DNA of 64,000 nucleotides from Acinetobacter sp. C32I (GTDB lineage Bacteria; Pseudomonadota; Gammaproteobacteria; Pseudomonadales; Moraxellaceae), in NCBI RefSeq assembly GCF_023702715.1, contig NZ_CP098480.1, positions 186,001-250,000 of the forward strand. Reading direction: 5' to 3'. Made by a program: the position numbers and the translations under genes. The notes beneath the pieces were generated by a model. It searched no databases and was not told the origin of the DNA. It saw only the letters and a list, made by a program, of their open reading frames with translations. This document shows positions 45,803-54,890 of this stretch, one piece after another; position 1 is the stretch's first letter, and each line of letters begins with the position of its first letter.

Positions 45803-48433
45803 TTATTTTCGTTTCTTTTTGCTGAGGGATTTTAAGCTCTTTGCTTCAACCGCAGTCTCTTCGGAGGTTTTTGCTGCAAGCTCATCTTTCTTGGTCTTTT
45901 TACGCTTTTTCTTTTTCTTTGGCTCATCATCTTCAACAGCTTCGCCGTCTTCAATCGCTTGCCAATACTCAAGTTGCTCCATTACTGCTGCATAAATTGA
46001 GTTCTTGCTATAACGGCCTTTTTTGTCAAGTGTTCCGACTGGACGTGCCATTAAGATTTCTAAGGCTTGATCAATGGTATCAATCGCATGAACATGGAAT
46101 TGACCTGCTTGCACGGCGTCACTCACATCTTGGCGTAACATCAAGTGCTGCATGTTTTGACGCGGAATGATGACCCCTTGTTTGCCAGTTAAGCCTTGTA
46201 ATTTACATGCATCGTAGAAGCCTTCAATTTTGGCATTGACGCCGCCAATCGGCTGCACCTGACCCAACTGGTTCATCGAGCCAGTGATTGCCCAAGACTG
46301 ATCAATTGGGATTTGGCAGATCGCAGAGATTAACGCTGAAAGTTCTGCAACCGTAGCGCTGTCACCATCGACTTGTCCATAACTTTGTTCAAAGGCCAAA
46401 GCAGCAGAGAAGTGTAGTATTTGCTCACGACCAAAATGGGCTTTCAAGAAGCTTGACATCAGCAAGACGCCTTTGGCGTGCAGGGAGCCACCAAGTTCAA
46501 CACTGCGCTCGATATCCAAAATGTCGCCGCCGCCTTGATACACAGATGCAGTCAGACGAGAAGGCAGACCAAACTCAACATCGGCATAGTGAATGACAGA
46601 GAGGGCATTGATTTGACCAAGTCGGTGTCCTGAGGTCTCAATCAGTTGAGTACCACGTGATAGATCCTGCCAATACAACTCACGTAAATAGCCTAAGCGA
46701 TATTGACGATGATGTAAGGCTTGGTTGACATGTTGATCAGTCACAATCTTGTCATCGGCTTTAAATGCATGATGATGCGCTTCACGAATGAGATCACCGA
46801 GGGTGGACGCATGCAGCGATAATGAACTCTGGTCTTCAGCCTGACGACTTGAATCAGTCAACAAAGCTGCAAGCGCAGAGCGATCAAAAGGCAGGAGTTT
46901 GTCTGCTTGCACATAATCGGCAATCAGCTGCATATAGGCCTGCTCATTACTGTCATTACGTTGTAATGTATCGGTAAAGTCGGCACGGATTTTAAAGACG
47001 CTGCCCAGTTCAGGTTCGACTTCCAAAATTTCATAATAAATTTCAGGTTCTGCCAATAAAACCACTTTAATATCAAGTGGAACAGAAGCTGGCTCTATAG
47101 AAATGCTTCCAGTTAAGGTTAGCATGTGTTCCAGTGATGAAAGCTTGAGCTGCCCAGATTTTAAAGCACGTTTTAGACCTTGCCATGCATAAGGCTGTTC
47201 CAGTAACTGTTCTGCTTCCAGCATGAGAAAGCCACCATTGGCTTGATGTAAAGAGCCTGGGCGAATTAATGTGAAATCAGTGGTAATGGTGCCGTTATGT
47301 GTCAATTGCTCAACATGACCCAATAGGTTGTAATGGGTTGGAAAGTCTTCGAAAATAACGGGAGCGCCGCTATTCGGTTTATTGGCAACAATGACATTGG
47401 CCTGATAGCGTGAAGGTACACGGTTAAATAAAGCAGGAGTGAAGTCATCTTCTTCTTGCTCTAAAATCAGCTCAACATTATCAATAATGTCTTCAGCATA
47501 GTGTTTTAGGAACAAATCTAAGCCTTTCACCTCTTTGTTTTTGTTTAATAGTGACTCAACACGTGGCATGACCACTTGAGTGGCAATATCACGATTCAAA
47601 CTTGATACTTGGTCGCGGGCATCATCTTCCAAATCGCCTAGATGCAGGCCCAAGCGTTCGAGTTTTTTCTCCATATAGCGAATATTAGAATTAATTTCTG
47701 TACGCTCTTTGGTTGGTAATGCATTCAGATCATTTGGGCTTAACTCGTGATATTCATCATCACGTAATTGCATGGGAATAAACACATGCTTGTCATTGCG
47801 AGAAACCAACTTTAGATCAAGTCCTTCACCTTCTTTGGTGAGCTCAACCAAAGCTTGTTGCTGCACATCGCCAGTATCCTGACGAATACGTTCAATACGG
47901 TTGTGATAACTTTCTGCGCTAAAGCGGCGTTCGAGTTGTTTTAAAATGATTTGCCATGCTTGTTGTAAGGCATTTTGAAACTTGCTGCCTTGTCCCGCAG
48001 GGAAGCGTAGCGCAATCGGTTGTCTTGGATTTTTAAAGTTATTGACGTAGACCCAGTCGTTTGGCGTCGGCATGGTTTTGGCGTGTTGCTGGAGTAAACG
48101 CTTGATCATTGTTCGTTTACCAAGGCCAGCTGTACCGACAGCAAAAATGTTATAGCCTGAGTAAGGGAGTGAGATCCCTGCTTCAACAGAAGCGCGCGCT
48201 CGGTCTTGCCCCAAAAAATTATTGAGCGGTTTGATTCGTTTGGTTGAACTCGGAATTTCTGCGAGATCTGGAATATGTGTCAGTTGATCGGCACGTAATG
48301 CGGTTTTAATCAGTGTTGCTTGTATGTCCGTCTGCTCAAAGGCACTAGGTAAAGAATTTATATTTGCGGTGATAGTGTTTGTTGGTGTTAAAGATAAAGT
48401 TGTTGCAGTCATCTGATCGAGTTTTTGGGTCAC
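45803..48433 (-). CDS. Lon-family ATP-dependent protease (LonB/YcbZ type)
   Basis: The 876-residue protein has an N-terminal AAA-like part with FAVGTAGLGKRTMIKRLL as P-loop (Arg in the usual Ser/Thr place, Thr next), an insertion with coiled-coil character and HQANGGFLMLEAEQLLEQP. A C-terminal S16 protease domain carries the Ser-Lys dyad in VDGDSATVAEL and GGVNAKIEGF. The last 60 residues are very Lys-rich (EPKKKKKRKKTKKDE), which is not usual. GTG at 48433 has GGA ten bases upstream; ATG 48412 is the other choice. Substrates unknown. Confidence 0.9.
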   Translation of the reverse strand: MTQKLDQMTATTLSLTPTNTITANINSLPSAFEQTDIQATLIKTALRADQLTHIPDLAEIPSSTKRIKPLNNFLGQDRARASVEAGISLPYSGYNIFAVGTAGLGKRTMIKRLLQQHAKTMPTPNDWVYVNNFKNPRQPIALRFPAGQGSKFQNALQQAWQIILKQLERRFSAESYHNRIERIRQDTGDVQQQALVELTKEGEGLDLKLVSRNDKHVFIPMQLRDDEYHELSPNDLNALPTKERTEINSNIRYMEKKLERLGLHLGDLEDDARDQVSSLNRDIATQVVMPRVESLLNKNKEVKGLDLFLKHYAEDIIDNVELILEQEEDDFTPALFNRVPSRYQANVIVANKPNSGAPVIFEDFPTHYNLLGHVEQLTHNGTITTDFTLIRPGSLHQANGGFLMLEAEQLLEQPYAWQGLKRALKSGQLKLSSLEHMLTLTGSISIEPASVPLDIKVVLLAEPEIYYEILEVEPELGSVFKIRADFTDTLQRNDSNEQAYMQLIADYVQADKLLPFDRSALAALLTDSSRQAEDQSSLSLHASTLGDLIREAHHHAFKADDKIVTDQHVNQALHHRQYRLGYLRELYWQDLSRGTQLIETSGHRLGQINALSVIHYADVEFGLPSRLTASVYQGGGDILDIERSVELGGSLHAKGVLLMSSFLKAHFGREQILHFSAALAFEQSYGQVDGDSATVAELSALISAICQIPIDQSWAITGSMNQLGQVQPIGGVNAKIEGFYDACKLQGLTGKQGVIIPRQNMQHLMLRQDVSDAVQAGQFHVHAIDTIDQALEILMARPVGTLDKKGRYSKNSIYAAVMEQLEYWQAIEDGEAVEDDEPKKKKKRKKTKKDELAAKTSEETAVEAKSLKSLSKKKRK

Positions 48434-48619
48434 TGTTGCTATCCAACAAATAAACTAAAGTTGAGTAATTAAAGGTATACAGTTTTAGCCCCAAAGATCA
48501 AGCGAACTTGTGTTTTTTATCGACAAAACAAAAGAATGGTTGCATAAAGCAACTTGCAAGCAAGGGCAAGAAACGATTGAATAAGCACATTCGCGAATGT
48601 TCATGGAAAATAATAACCA

Positions 48620-50794
48620 ATGACAACTCAAGCCTCTGGTTGGGCGTCGGCATTTAAAGCATTTTTAGATCGCCGTGCGCTGATTATGTTATTTCTTGGT
48701 TTCTCTGCGGGGATTCCAATTTTATTGATTTTTTCTAGCTTATCGCTATGGCTAGGTGAGGCTGGTATTGATAAAAGTGCGGTCACTTTTTTTAGTTGGG
48801 CTGCGTTAGGTTATTCCTTTAAATTTGTTTGGGCGCCATTAATTGATGAATTACCCGTCCCATTTTTAACCAAGAGTTTAGGTCGTCGTCGTGCCTGGTT
48901 GCTGATAGCGCAATGTTTGATTATCTGTGCAATTTGTATCATGGCTTTTTCAGATCCAGCCCTTGGGCGAAGCTATTTAATTCAAATGGCTTTTGGTGCA
49001 GTATTGCTGGGCTTCTCCGCTGCAACACAAGATATTGTGATTGACGCTTACCGTATTGAGCTGGCTGAGACTGAAATGCAAACGGTTTTGGCCTCAACTT
49101 ATAATGCTGGTTATCGTATCGGGATGATCGTGGCGGGTGCGGGGGCTCTGTTTTTGGCAGCGTATCTTGGAACAGCCAAAGGCAATTATATCTACGAAGC
49201 TTGGAAATATACCTATTTAACCATGGCCGCAGTGATGGTGGTGGGGATTATCACCACCTTATGTGTGCGTGAGCCACAAGTCAATCGTGTGTATAAGCAT
49301 TATAAAACCACAGATTACTACCGTTTAGTGTTTGTGTTTTTTATCGCGGTTGCAACGTTTGTGGTTAGCTATATTTATTCAGGTAACATTACTGAAGCCA
49401 TTGCCAAGGCAGCGGCAATTAAAGACACAGCTGCATTATTTGGTTTAGAAGCGCTGCGCTTTTTAACTGCAACCGCAACTGCCTTATTGATCGGTTTTGG
49501 GCTGGTCAAAATGGGTGTTGTCAATCAGCAAATGGCGAAAGAAACATGGGTCGCACCCATTCTGGATTTCTTTAAACGCTATGGGGTGAAACTGGCATTA
49601 GTTTTATTACTTTTGATTGGTTTCTTCCGGATCTCTGACATTATTGCAGGGGTAATTTCCAATGTGTTCTATCAAGATCTAAATTTTAGTAAGGAACAGA
49701 TTGCTGAAGCTGTTAAAATTTACGGTGTAATATTTAGCTTGGTTGGCGGCTTCTTGGGAGGTTTGCTTGCCCAGCGTATGAACATTATGAAACTCATGTT
49801 TGTGGGTGCTGTATTAGCAAGCTCAACCAATTTGATCTTTATCGGGCTGGTTAAATCTGGTAAACCACTGGACCAAGTTGAAGTTCAAGTAGGTGATCAG
49901 CATTATCAAGTGCAGACCGACGAGGTGGGATATTGGAAGTTGCAAGTCCCAAATGAAGTTTTAGCTAAAGCAAATACGGTTCAGGTCAGTACTCAATATC
50001 AAAACCAAGCAGACTCTAAGACTCAGTTTGAAGTTCCTTATTTGGTGAATGCCCAACACGCCCAGATTCAACTGCTACCAATGAGTGGTGATGATCAACT
50101 CACACCGAAAGAGTTAAAACAAAGTCTGGTAATCAAAGGTCAGTTAGCTGGGGTAAAAGCAGAGCAACTCAATGCAGAACGTCCTGTTGTTTTAACATTA
50201 GATGGGCAGGAGTTTGTAGCGAAAGTGGATCAAAATGGCTTATTCACAGGTGTGATTGATGGCAAAATTCTGCAAGCATCACCGACCAAGACCATTACCG
50301 CTTTTGCTAATTTAAACAACAATACGGGCAATGAATTGTTGGCAACTCGACAATATCGTGTCGATACAGGATCTCATGCAGAGACGGATCTAAATGTAGA
50401 TATTCAACCGATTGCTGTAATTGACCCAGCTCAGCAAGGTAGCATCGAGCTTTCTGGTAAAGTGATTAAAAGCTATAGTTCATTATGGTTATATTTTGCC
50501 ATTATTGTCGATAATTTAGCCTCAGGTTTGGCTGGTGCGGCATTTATTGCCTTTTTATCGAGTTTAACCAGCGTATCATTTACCGCAGTTCAATATGCGA
50601 TTTTCAGTTCATTAATGACTTTAACACCAAAATTATTGGGTGGTTATTCAGGAACGATTGTCAGCAATATCGGTTATCCGAATTTCTTTTTAATGACGAC
50701 TTTAATTGGTATTCCAATTTTAGTTTTAGTGGTCTGGGTGGCAAAACTGTTACGCGATCATGAAAAACAAACAACTCAACAGACAGGTGAATAA
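48620..50794 (+). CDS. ampG: AmpG-family muropeptide permease with Ig-like insertion
   Basis: AmpG imports GlcNAc-anhydroMurNAc peptides in cell-wall recycling. The sequence starts [24 protein letters not shown] (residues 20-45) and keeps [31 protein letters not shown] and [16 protein letters not shown]. At 724 residues it exceeds E. coli AmpG (491). The excess is a block of about 200 residues (about 410-615) between membrane helices, soluble and beta-rich, with bacterial-Ig-like phrases such as [20 protein letters not shown]. GloA starts two bases after the stop codon. Confidence 0.9.
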   Translation: MTTQASGWASAFKAFLDRRALIMLFLGFSAGIPILLIFSSLSLWLGEAGIDKSAVTFFSWAALGYSFKFVWAPLIDELPVPFLTKSLGRRRAWLLIAQCLIICAICIMAFSDPALGRSYLIQMAFGAVLLGFSAATQDIVIDAYRIELAETEMQTVLASTYNAGYRIGMIVAGAGALFLAAYLGTAKGNYIYEAWKYTYLTMAAVMVVGIITTLCVREPQVNRVYKHYKTTDYYRLVFVFFIAVATFVVSYIYSGNITEAIAKAAAIKDTAALFGLEALRFLTATATALLIGFGLVKMGVVNQQMAKETWVAPILDFFKRYGVKLALVLLLLIGFFRISDIIAGVISNVFYQDLNFSKEQIAEAVKIYGVIFSLVGGFLGGLLAQRMNIMKLMFVGAVLASSTNLIFIGLVKSGKPLDQVEVQVGDQHYQVQTDEVGYWKLQVPNEVLAKANTVQVSTQYQNQADSKTQFEVPYLVNAQHAQIQLLPMSGDDQLTPKELKQSLVIKGQLAGVKAEQLNAERPVVLTLDGQEFVAKVDQNGLFTGVIDGKILQASPTKTITAFANLNNNTGNELLATRQYRVDTGSHAETDLNVDIQPIAVIDPAQQGSIELSGKVIKSYSSLWLYFAIIVDNLASGLAGAAFIAFLSSLTSVSFTAVQYAIFSSLMTLTPKLLGGYSGTIVSNIGYPNFFLMTTLIGIPILVLVVWVAKLLRDHEKQTTQQTGE

Positions 50795-50796
50795 CT

Positions 50797-51198
50797 ATGC
50801 GCATGTTACATACGATGCTACGAGTAGGTAATTTAGAACAATCTTTGAAGTTCTACACTGAGGTACTTGGTATGAAATTGCTACGCCAACGTGATTACGA
50901 AGAAGGGCGTTTTACCTTGGCTTTTGTGGGTTATGGTGATGAAGAAAACAATACTGTACTCGAGCTCACGCATAACTGGGACACAGTCAGCTATGATTTA
51001 GGTAATGCCTATGGTCATATCGCCATTGGTGTAGATGATGCTTATAAAGCATGTGAAGAAATCAAAGCACGTGGTGGAAAAGTCGTACGTGAAGCAGGTC
51101 CAATGAAAGGTGGTGTTACAGTGATTGCCTTTGTTGAAGATCCAGATGGTTATAAAGTTGAATTGATTCAACAGGATCAAAACGCACGTAATAATTAA
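50797..51198 (+). CDS. gloA: Lactoylglutathione lyase (glyoxalase I)
   Basis: The 133-residue enzyme converts the hemithioacetal of methylglyoxal and glutathione into lactoylglutathione. Metal ligands fit: His5 in MLHTMLRV, Glu in TVLELTHNW, His in YGHIAIGVD and Glu in YKVELIQ. It follows E. coli GloA (135 residues) throughout. The gene starts 2 bases after ampG and is probably co-transcribed. Confidence 0.97.
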   Translation: MRMLHTMLRVGNLEQSLKFYTEVLGMKLLRQRDYEEGRFTLAFVGYGDEENNTVLELTHNWDTVSYDLGNAYGHIAIGVDDAYKACEEIKARGGKVVREAGPMKGGVTVIAFVEDPDGYKVELIQQDQNARNN

Positions 51199-51253
51199 TC
51201 TTTGGTCTATTGAGTCCAAGATTTCTAATCTAAAGCCCTAGCTTTATTTATAT

Positions 51254-51312
51254 AGCCCAGTATGATGAGTCGATCAAATGGTCAACAACATCATATTGGG
51301 CTTTATAATTTT
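51254..51312 (+). terminator. Terminator after gloA
   Basis: AGCCCAGTATGATG at 51254-51267 pairs with CATCATATTGGGCT at 51289-51302 (one G-U pair), followed by TTATAATTTTT. Confidence 0.65.
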
Positions 51313-51335
51313 TAGTGAATAGGTAAGGATAAGTT

Positions 51336-52304
51336 ATGTTGAAGCTATTGGCATTGGACCGCTTTACACTATTATTAGTTGCAATGGTGGCACTGGCGAC
51401 TTTCTTGCCAGTCTCGGGGCAGATTGCACATTATTTTAATATCCTCACGACAGTCGCGATTGCTGTGCTGTTCTTTTTACATGGCGCCAAGTTATCACGT
51501 GAAGCCGTGGTTGAGGGGATGCTGCATTGGAAAATGCACGCTTTAGTCTTCGCCTTTACTTTTTTGATTTTCCCTGCAATCGGGTTGCTGGCTAAACCTG
51601 TGTTGGAACCAATGTTAGGACAGCAACTGTATTGGGGCTTCCTGTTTATGTGCTTCTTGCCATCAACAGTACAATCCTCTATTGCATTTACCTCGATGGC
51701 CAAGGGAAATGTAGCTGCTGCAGTCTGTAGTGCTTCCTTTTCTAATATTATCGGGATGTTCATTACCCCGATTTTAGTGAGTTATTTTATCTTAGGCCAA
51801 AGTCAACATGGCTTTGATCCAACCAAATCAATTGTTCAAATCACTTTGTTATTGTTGGTTCCTTTTATTCTGGGTCAACTACTTCGACCTTATGTTTTCC
51901 CGTATATGGTTAAAGTGCCAAGTATCGTCAAAGCGTTTGATCAGGGATCAATCTTAATGGTGGTCTATGGGGCATTCAGTAGTGCGGTGGTGGCCGGTTT
52001 GTGGCATCAAGTCAGTGGTTTAACCTTGTTGTATCTAGTGCTGGCCTGTTCGGTGTTATTGACTATCGTGATGCTGCTTGCTTTGTATATTCCTAAGTGG
52101 TTGGGCTTTAATCATGCTGATCAAGTCACCATCTTCTTCTGTAGCTCCAAGAAAACCTTGGCGAGCGGAGTGCCAATGGCACAAATTCTGTTCATTGGAC
52201 AGCCATTAGGGATGATTGTGCTGCCGATTATGATTTTTCATCAAATCCAGTTGATGGTCTGTGGCATGATTGCTAACCATTGGTCAAAATCAAATCAGGA
52301 ATAG
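51336..52304 (+). CDS. Bile acid:sodium symporter family protein (YfeH-like)
   Basis: The 322-residue protein has ten predicted membrane helices of the BASS/SBF fold, with FLHGAKLSREAVVEGML, CFLPSTVQSSIAFTSMAKGN and FFCSSKKTLASGVPMAQILF, the paired crossover motifs of the YfeH branch. The transported organic anion is unknown. It is the last gene before the rpmE promoter. Confidence 0.9.
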   Translation: MLKLLALDRFTLLLVAMVALATFLPVSGQIAHYFNILTTVAIAVLFFLHGAKLSREAVVEGMLHWKMHALVFAFTFLIFPAIGLLAKPVLEPMLGQQLYWGFLFMCFLPSTVQSSIAFTSMAKGNVAAAVCSASFSNIIGMFITPILVSYFILGQSQHGFDPTKSIVQITLLLLVPFILGQLLRPYVFPYMVKVPSIVKAFDQGSILMVVYGAFSSAVVAGLWHQVSGLTLLYLVLACSVLLTIVMLLALYIPKWLGFNHADQVTIFFCSSKKTLASGVPMAQILFIGQPLGMIVLPIMIFHQIQLMVCGMIANHWSKSNQE

Positions 52305-52334
52305 TTCGCAAAATTAAATTTTTTGGCGTATAAT
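52305..52334 (+). promoter_or_regulatory. Promoter of rpmE
   Basis: A consensus TATAAT at 52329-52334 with a weak TTCGCA at 52305-52310, 18 bases apart. It begins directly at the stop codon of the symporter gene. Confidence 0.55.
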
Positions 52335-52340
52335 GCTCGC

Positions 52341-52503
52341 CACTTGTTGGCTTTGCTCTGACCGTTAGCGTCTCGGTGGGTCAAAAGAAATGGTCTGTTG
52401 TGGTGTTGATCTGCAAGTGTGAAAACACTTTGCTTTCCTCAAATTGAGAGTGATCAATTGCGATAACAGCTTAAGCCTTTCTTACTAAATAGGAGCATCG
52501 ACT
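52341..52503 (+). promoter_or_regulatory. Long structured 5' leader of rpmE
   Basis: About 160 bases lie between the promoter and the rpmE ATG. Hairpins seen: TGACC (52359-52363) with GGTCA (52379-52383), and GCAAGTGT (52413-52420) with ACACTTTGC (52425-52433) closed by a GAAA tetraloop. The ribosome site TAGGAG lies nine bases before the ATG. Autoregulatory L31 leaders are known in gammaproteobacteria. Confidence 0.45.
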
Positions 52504-52728
52504 ATGCGCGCCGATATTCACCCTAAATATGAAAAATTAGTTGCTACTTGTTCATGTGGTAACGTAATCGAAACTCGTTCTGCTCTTGGTAAAGAAACGA
52601 TTTACCTTGACGTATGTTCAGCTTGCCACCCATTCTATACTGGTAAACAAAAGAATGTGGATACAGGCGGCCGTATCGACAAATTCAAACAACGTTTCTC
52701 TGGTATGTCACGTTCTATCAAACGTTAA
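52504..52728 (+). CDS. rpmE: 50S ribosomal protein L31 (bL31, zinc-binding form)
   Basis: The 74-residue protein starts [20 protein letters not shown] and has the cysteines CSC and CSAC of the zinc-binding C+ form, with HPFYTGKQK after them. This form is normally made when zinc is ample. It is alone in its transcription unit, with a long leader before and a strong terminator behind. Confidence 0.97.
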   Translation: MRADIHPKYEKLVATCSCGNVIETRSALGKETIYLDVCSACHPFYTGKQKNVDTGGRIDKFKQRFSGMSRSIKR

Positions 52729-52741
52729 TATCAAGAAAGAA

Positions 52742-52769
52742 AAAAACGGGCATTTTGCCCGTTTTTTTG
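52742..52769. terminator. Terminator after rpmE
   Basis: AAAAACGGGCA and TGCCCGTTTTT pair around TTT. It can also serve the convergent FimX-like gene. Confidence 0.88.
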
Positions 52770-52817
52770 TGCCTATATTTTTATCGATAATGTATATAGA
52801 CCGTGATGTACAAGACC

Positions 52818-54890
52818 TTATTGGTCTTGTACATCGGTTAGGCGATCAAGCTTTTTCTGGAAGTAGTTTCCTTGCAAGAAGCGCGCTTCTACATTCCATG
52901 CATTGGCAAACAAGTTCATGTCGTTCAGTTCCATCAAGAAAATTTCCACTGGTTTTTGGCCAATAAAATGCAGGATTTTTTCTTGTAAGCTTGCCATGTC
53001 TTTTTCAGAGGCAAGCATTTTGGTCAATTTGCCATGTAGACTTAAATATTGGGCATCAATCTGTTGCAGCATCGAGTCACTATAGAGTGAATCGCCAAAA
53101 CCACGAATCGAAACCTCTGCACCATGCTGACGCAGCAGGGCAATTTGTGGCTGTGCTTGTGACAGGTTCTGTTGCAGTGCTTGTTCAGAAAATTGCAGAA
53201 TTAATGGGTGTGCTTGTTTACTGCCGATAATAGTGAGTAATTTGGCAACCAATTCTGGCAATTTTTTATCATTCAATAACACGTGATGATTGAGGTTTAC
53301 AATTAGTTTAGCCTTCGGATATTGAGTAATAAAGTTATGCAATTGCTTGCAGGCTTCTACCAAAATCCAGCGGTCTAGTTGAACTGATAATTCAACATCA
53401 TCTTTAAGATCAGCCAGATCACTTAAGTCTTGCCATTGATTGTTATAGATAAAGCCGCCAGAAACCTCATAAGTATGCGTATGCTGATCTTGTTTATCAT
53501 AAAGCTGCTGATATTTAAGATGGATATCACCTGCATCCAGTTTTTGTTTAAGCTCTTGTAACAGGCTCAACTGGACTTTTGTTGGAATGTGCTCGGTTGT
53601 TAAACCAATATCAGTATCAATTTTAGGGCTATTGAATACTGGTAAGGTCGCAGTGAATGCTTTGCTTAGGACTTGCTCAAAAACCGCTTCATCCGGAATG
53701 GCTTGTGCAAGCTCGTAATAACCCAATTTAAGATGCAAAGGGAAGGTATGTTGAGCGGTTGCTAACAGTTGTGGTTTCTGCAAGCTATTTAAACCGATCA
53801 GCAGTGAATTTAAAACATTCTTGGATTCAGCTTGAAACAATGCAACGTAGAGAGTGTTATCGACTTGATAAACAGGAACGCTGACTTGTTCTTTGATAAA
53901 GTTTTGGATATTGGCAAAATACGCTTTGGTGCTACGCCAATCACTTTGAAAAACCTCATTTGGACAACTGCTCAGGCTAAACAGCACAACGGCATTGGCA
54001 TTGGCTGGATGATTGGTCAGCTGTCGATTAATCTGTTGTAAAGCGCTATTTAAATTGGATACTTTCTCAGATGAAACGACAGTTGCAGGTGCTGCAGTTA
54101 CTTGTGATGATCCACACTCAATATTGAGTTGAATTTCTTCTTCATTGCCTGATGGTAAAAATTCAATGTGCAATGGATTATTTTTTACCGTTGGATTTTG
54201 AGTGCGCAACTCAAAACGTCCTTGCTCGAACTGGCCTTGAGAAATCTTTTTAAAGCGCAGTTTAAATTGAGCTAAATCTTCTGGTTGCAATACATCTAGG
54301 ATCGGTAAGCCAATCAGTTCATCTTCACTCGCAAATCCAAATAGGTTCGCATATTCAGTATTGGCACTGAGATGAATCCCTTCTTGTAAAATCGCAACAG
54401 CTTTATGCGTCTCGGCCACTAAGGATTGAGCTTGCGTTTGTGCTGCTTCAAGCTCATTGAGCAAGCGGTGTTCAGCTTGAACCAGACGACTATAAGACAA
54501 TGCACGGATCATGCTGATATAGAACGTTTCAGGTACTTTGAGATTCAAAACATCATAAATGCCTTTATGAATATAGGTTTGATATTGATCAGCATTGTAG
54601 TCATCAGGTTCCAGTAACAACACAGGTAAGCTTGGCAGTGATGAAGCTTGAATCAAAGATAGGGTTTGTTCGATTTTTAAGTCATAAGCACGACCAAAAA
54701 TCACAATATCCCAGGGTAAATTTAACTGTTTTTCAAATGTTTTAAGATCATCTAATAACGTTGCCTTGATTTGATGATCCTGTGCATTGAATATCGCTGC
54801 AATCTGATTATAACGAAGTTGGTTATCATCGATAATCAGTAAACGGGTCTCTGTCCGTTTGAGTTTTTTAGAGAGTAAAGAATTTCTCAC
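52818..54890 (-). CDS. FimX-like protein: receiver-like, PAS, degenerate GGDEF/EAL
   Basis: About 690 residues, the size of FimX (691). The order is a receiver-like domain (RLLIIDDNQLRYNQIAAIF), a PAS domain (IHLSANTEYANLFGFASEDE), a degenerate GGDEF part and an EAL-like domain. In the last, EAL reads SGGF, DDFGTG reads RGFGDS and the second-half catalytic residues are missing; QGNYFQKKLD remains. It cannot be a phosphodiesterase but may bind cyclic di-GMP, as FimX does in type IV pilus control. I favour GTG 54890, giving a four-base overlap with the upstream gene, over ATG 54905. Confidence 0.82.
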   Translation of the reverse strand: MRNSLLSKKLKRTETRLLIIDDNQLRYNQIAAIFNAQDHQIKATLLDDLKTFEKQLNLPWDIVIFGRAYDLKIEQTLSLIQASSLPSLPVLLLEPDDYNADQYQTYIHKGIYDVLNLKVPETFYISMIRALSYSRLVQAEHRLLNELEAAQTQAQSLVAETHKAVAILQEGIHLSANTEYANLFGFASEDELIGLPILDVLQPEDLAQFKLRFKKISQGQFEQGRFELRTQNPTVKNNPLHIEFLPSGNEEEIQLNIECGSSQVTAAPATVVSSEKVSNLNSALQQINRQLTNHPANANAVVLFSLSSCPNEVFQSDWRSTKAYFANIQNFIKEQVSVPVYQVDNTLYVALFQAESKNVLNSLLIGLNSLQKPQLLATAQHTFPLHLKLGYYELAQAIPDEAVFEQVLSKAFTATLPVFNSPKIDTDIGLTTEHIPTKVQLSLLQELKQKLDAGDIHLKYQQLYDKQDQHTHTYEVSGGFIYNNQWQDLSDLADLKDDVELSVQLDRWILVEACKQLHNFITQYPKAKLIVNLNHHVLLNDKKLPELVAKLLTIIGSKQAHPLILQFSEQALQQNLSQAQPQIALLRQHGAEVSIRGFGDSLYSDSMLQQIDAQYLSLHGKLTKMLASEKDMASLQEKILHFIGQKPVEIFLMELNDMNLFANAWNVEARFLQGNYFQKKLDRLTDVQDQ

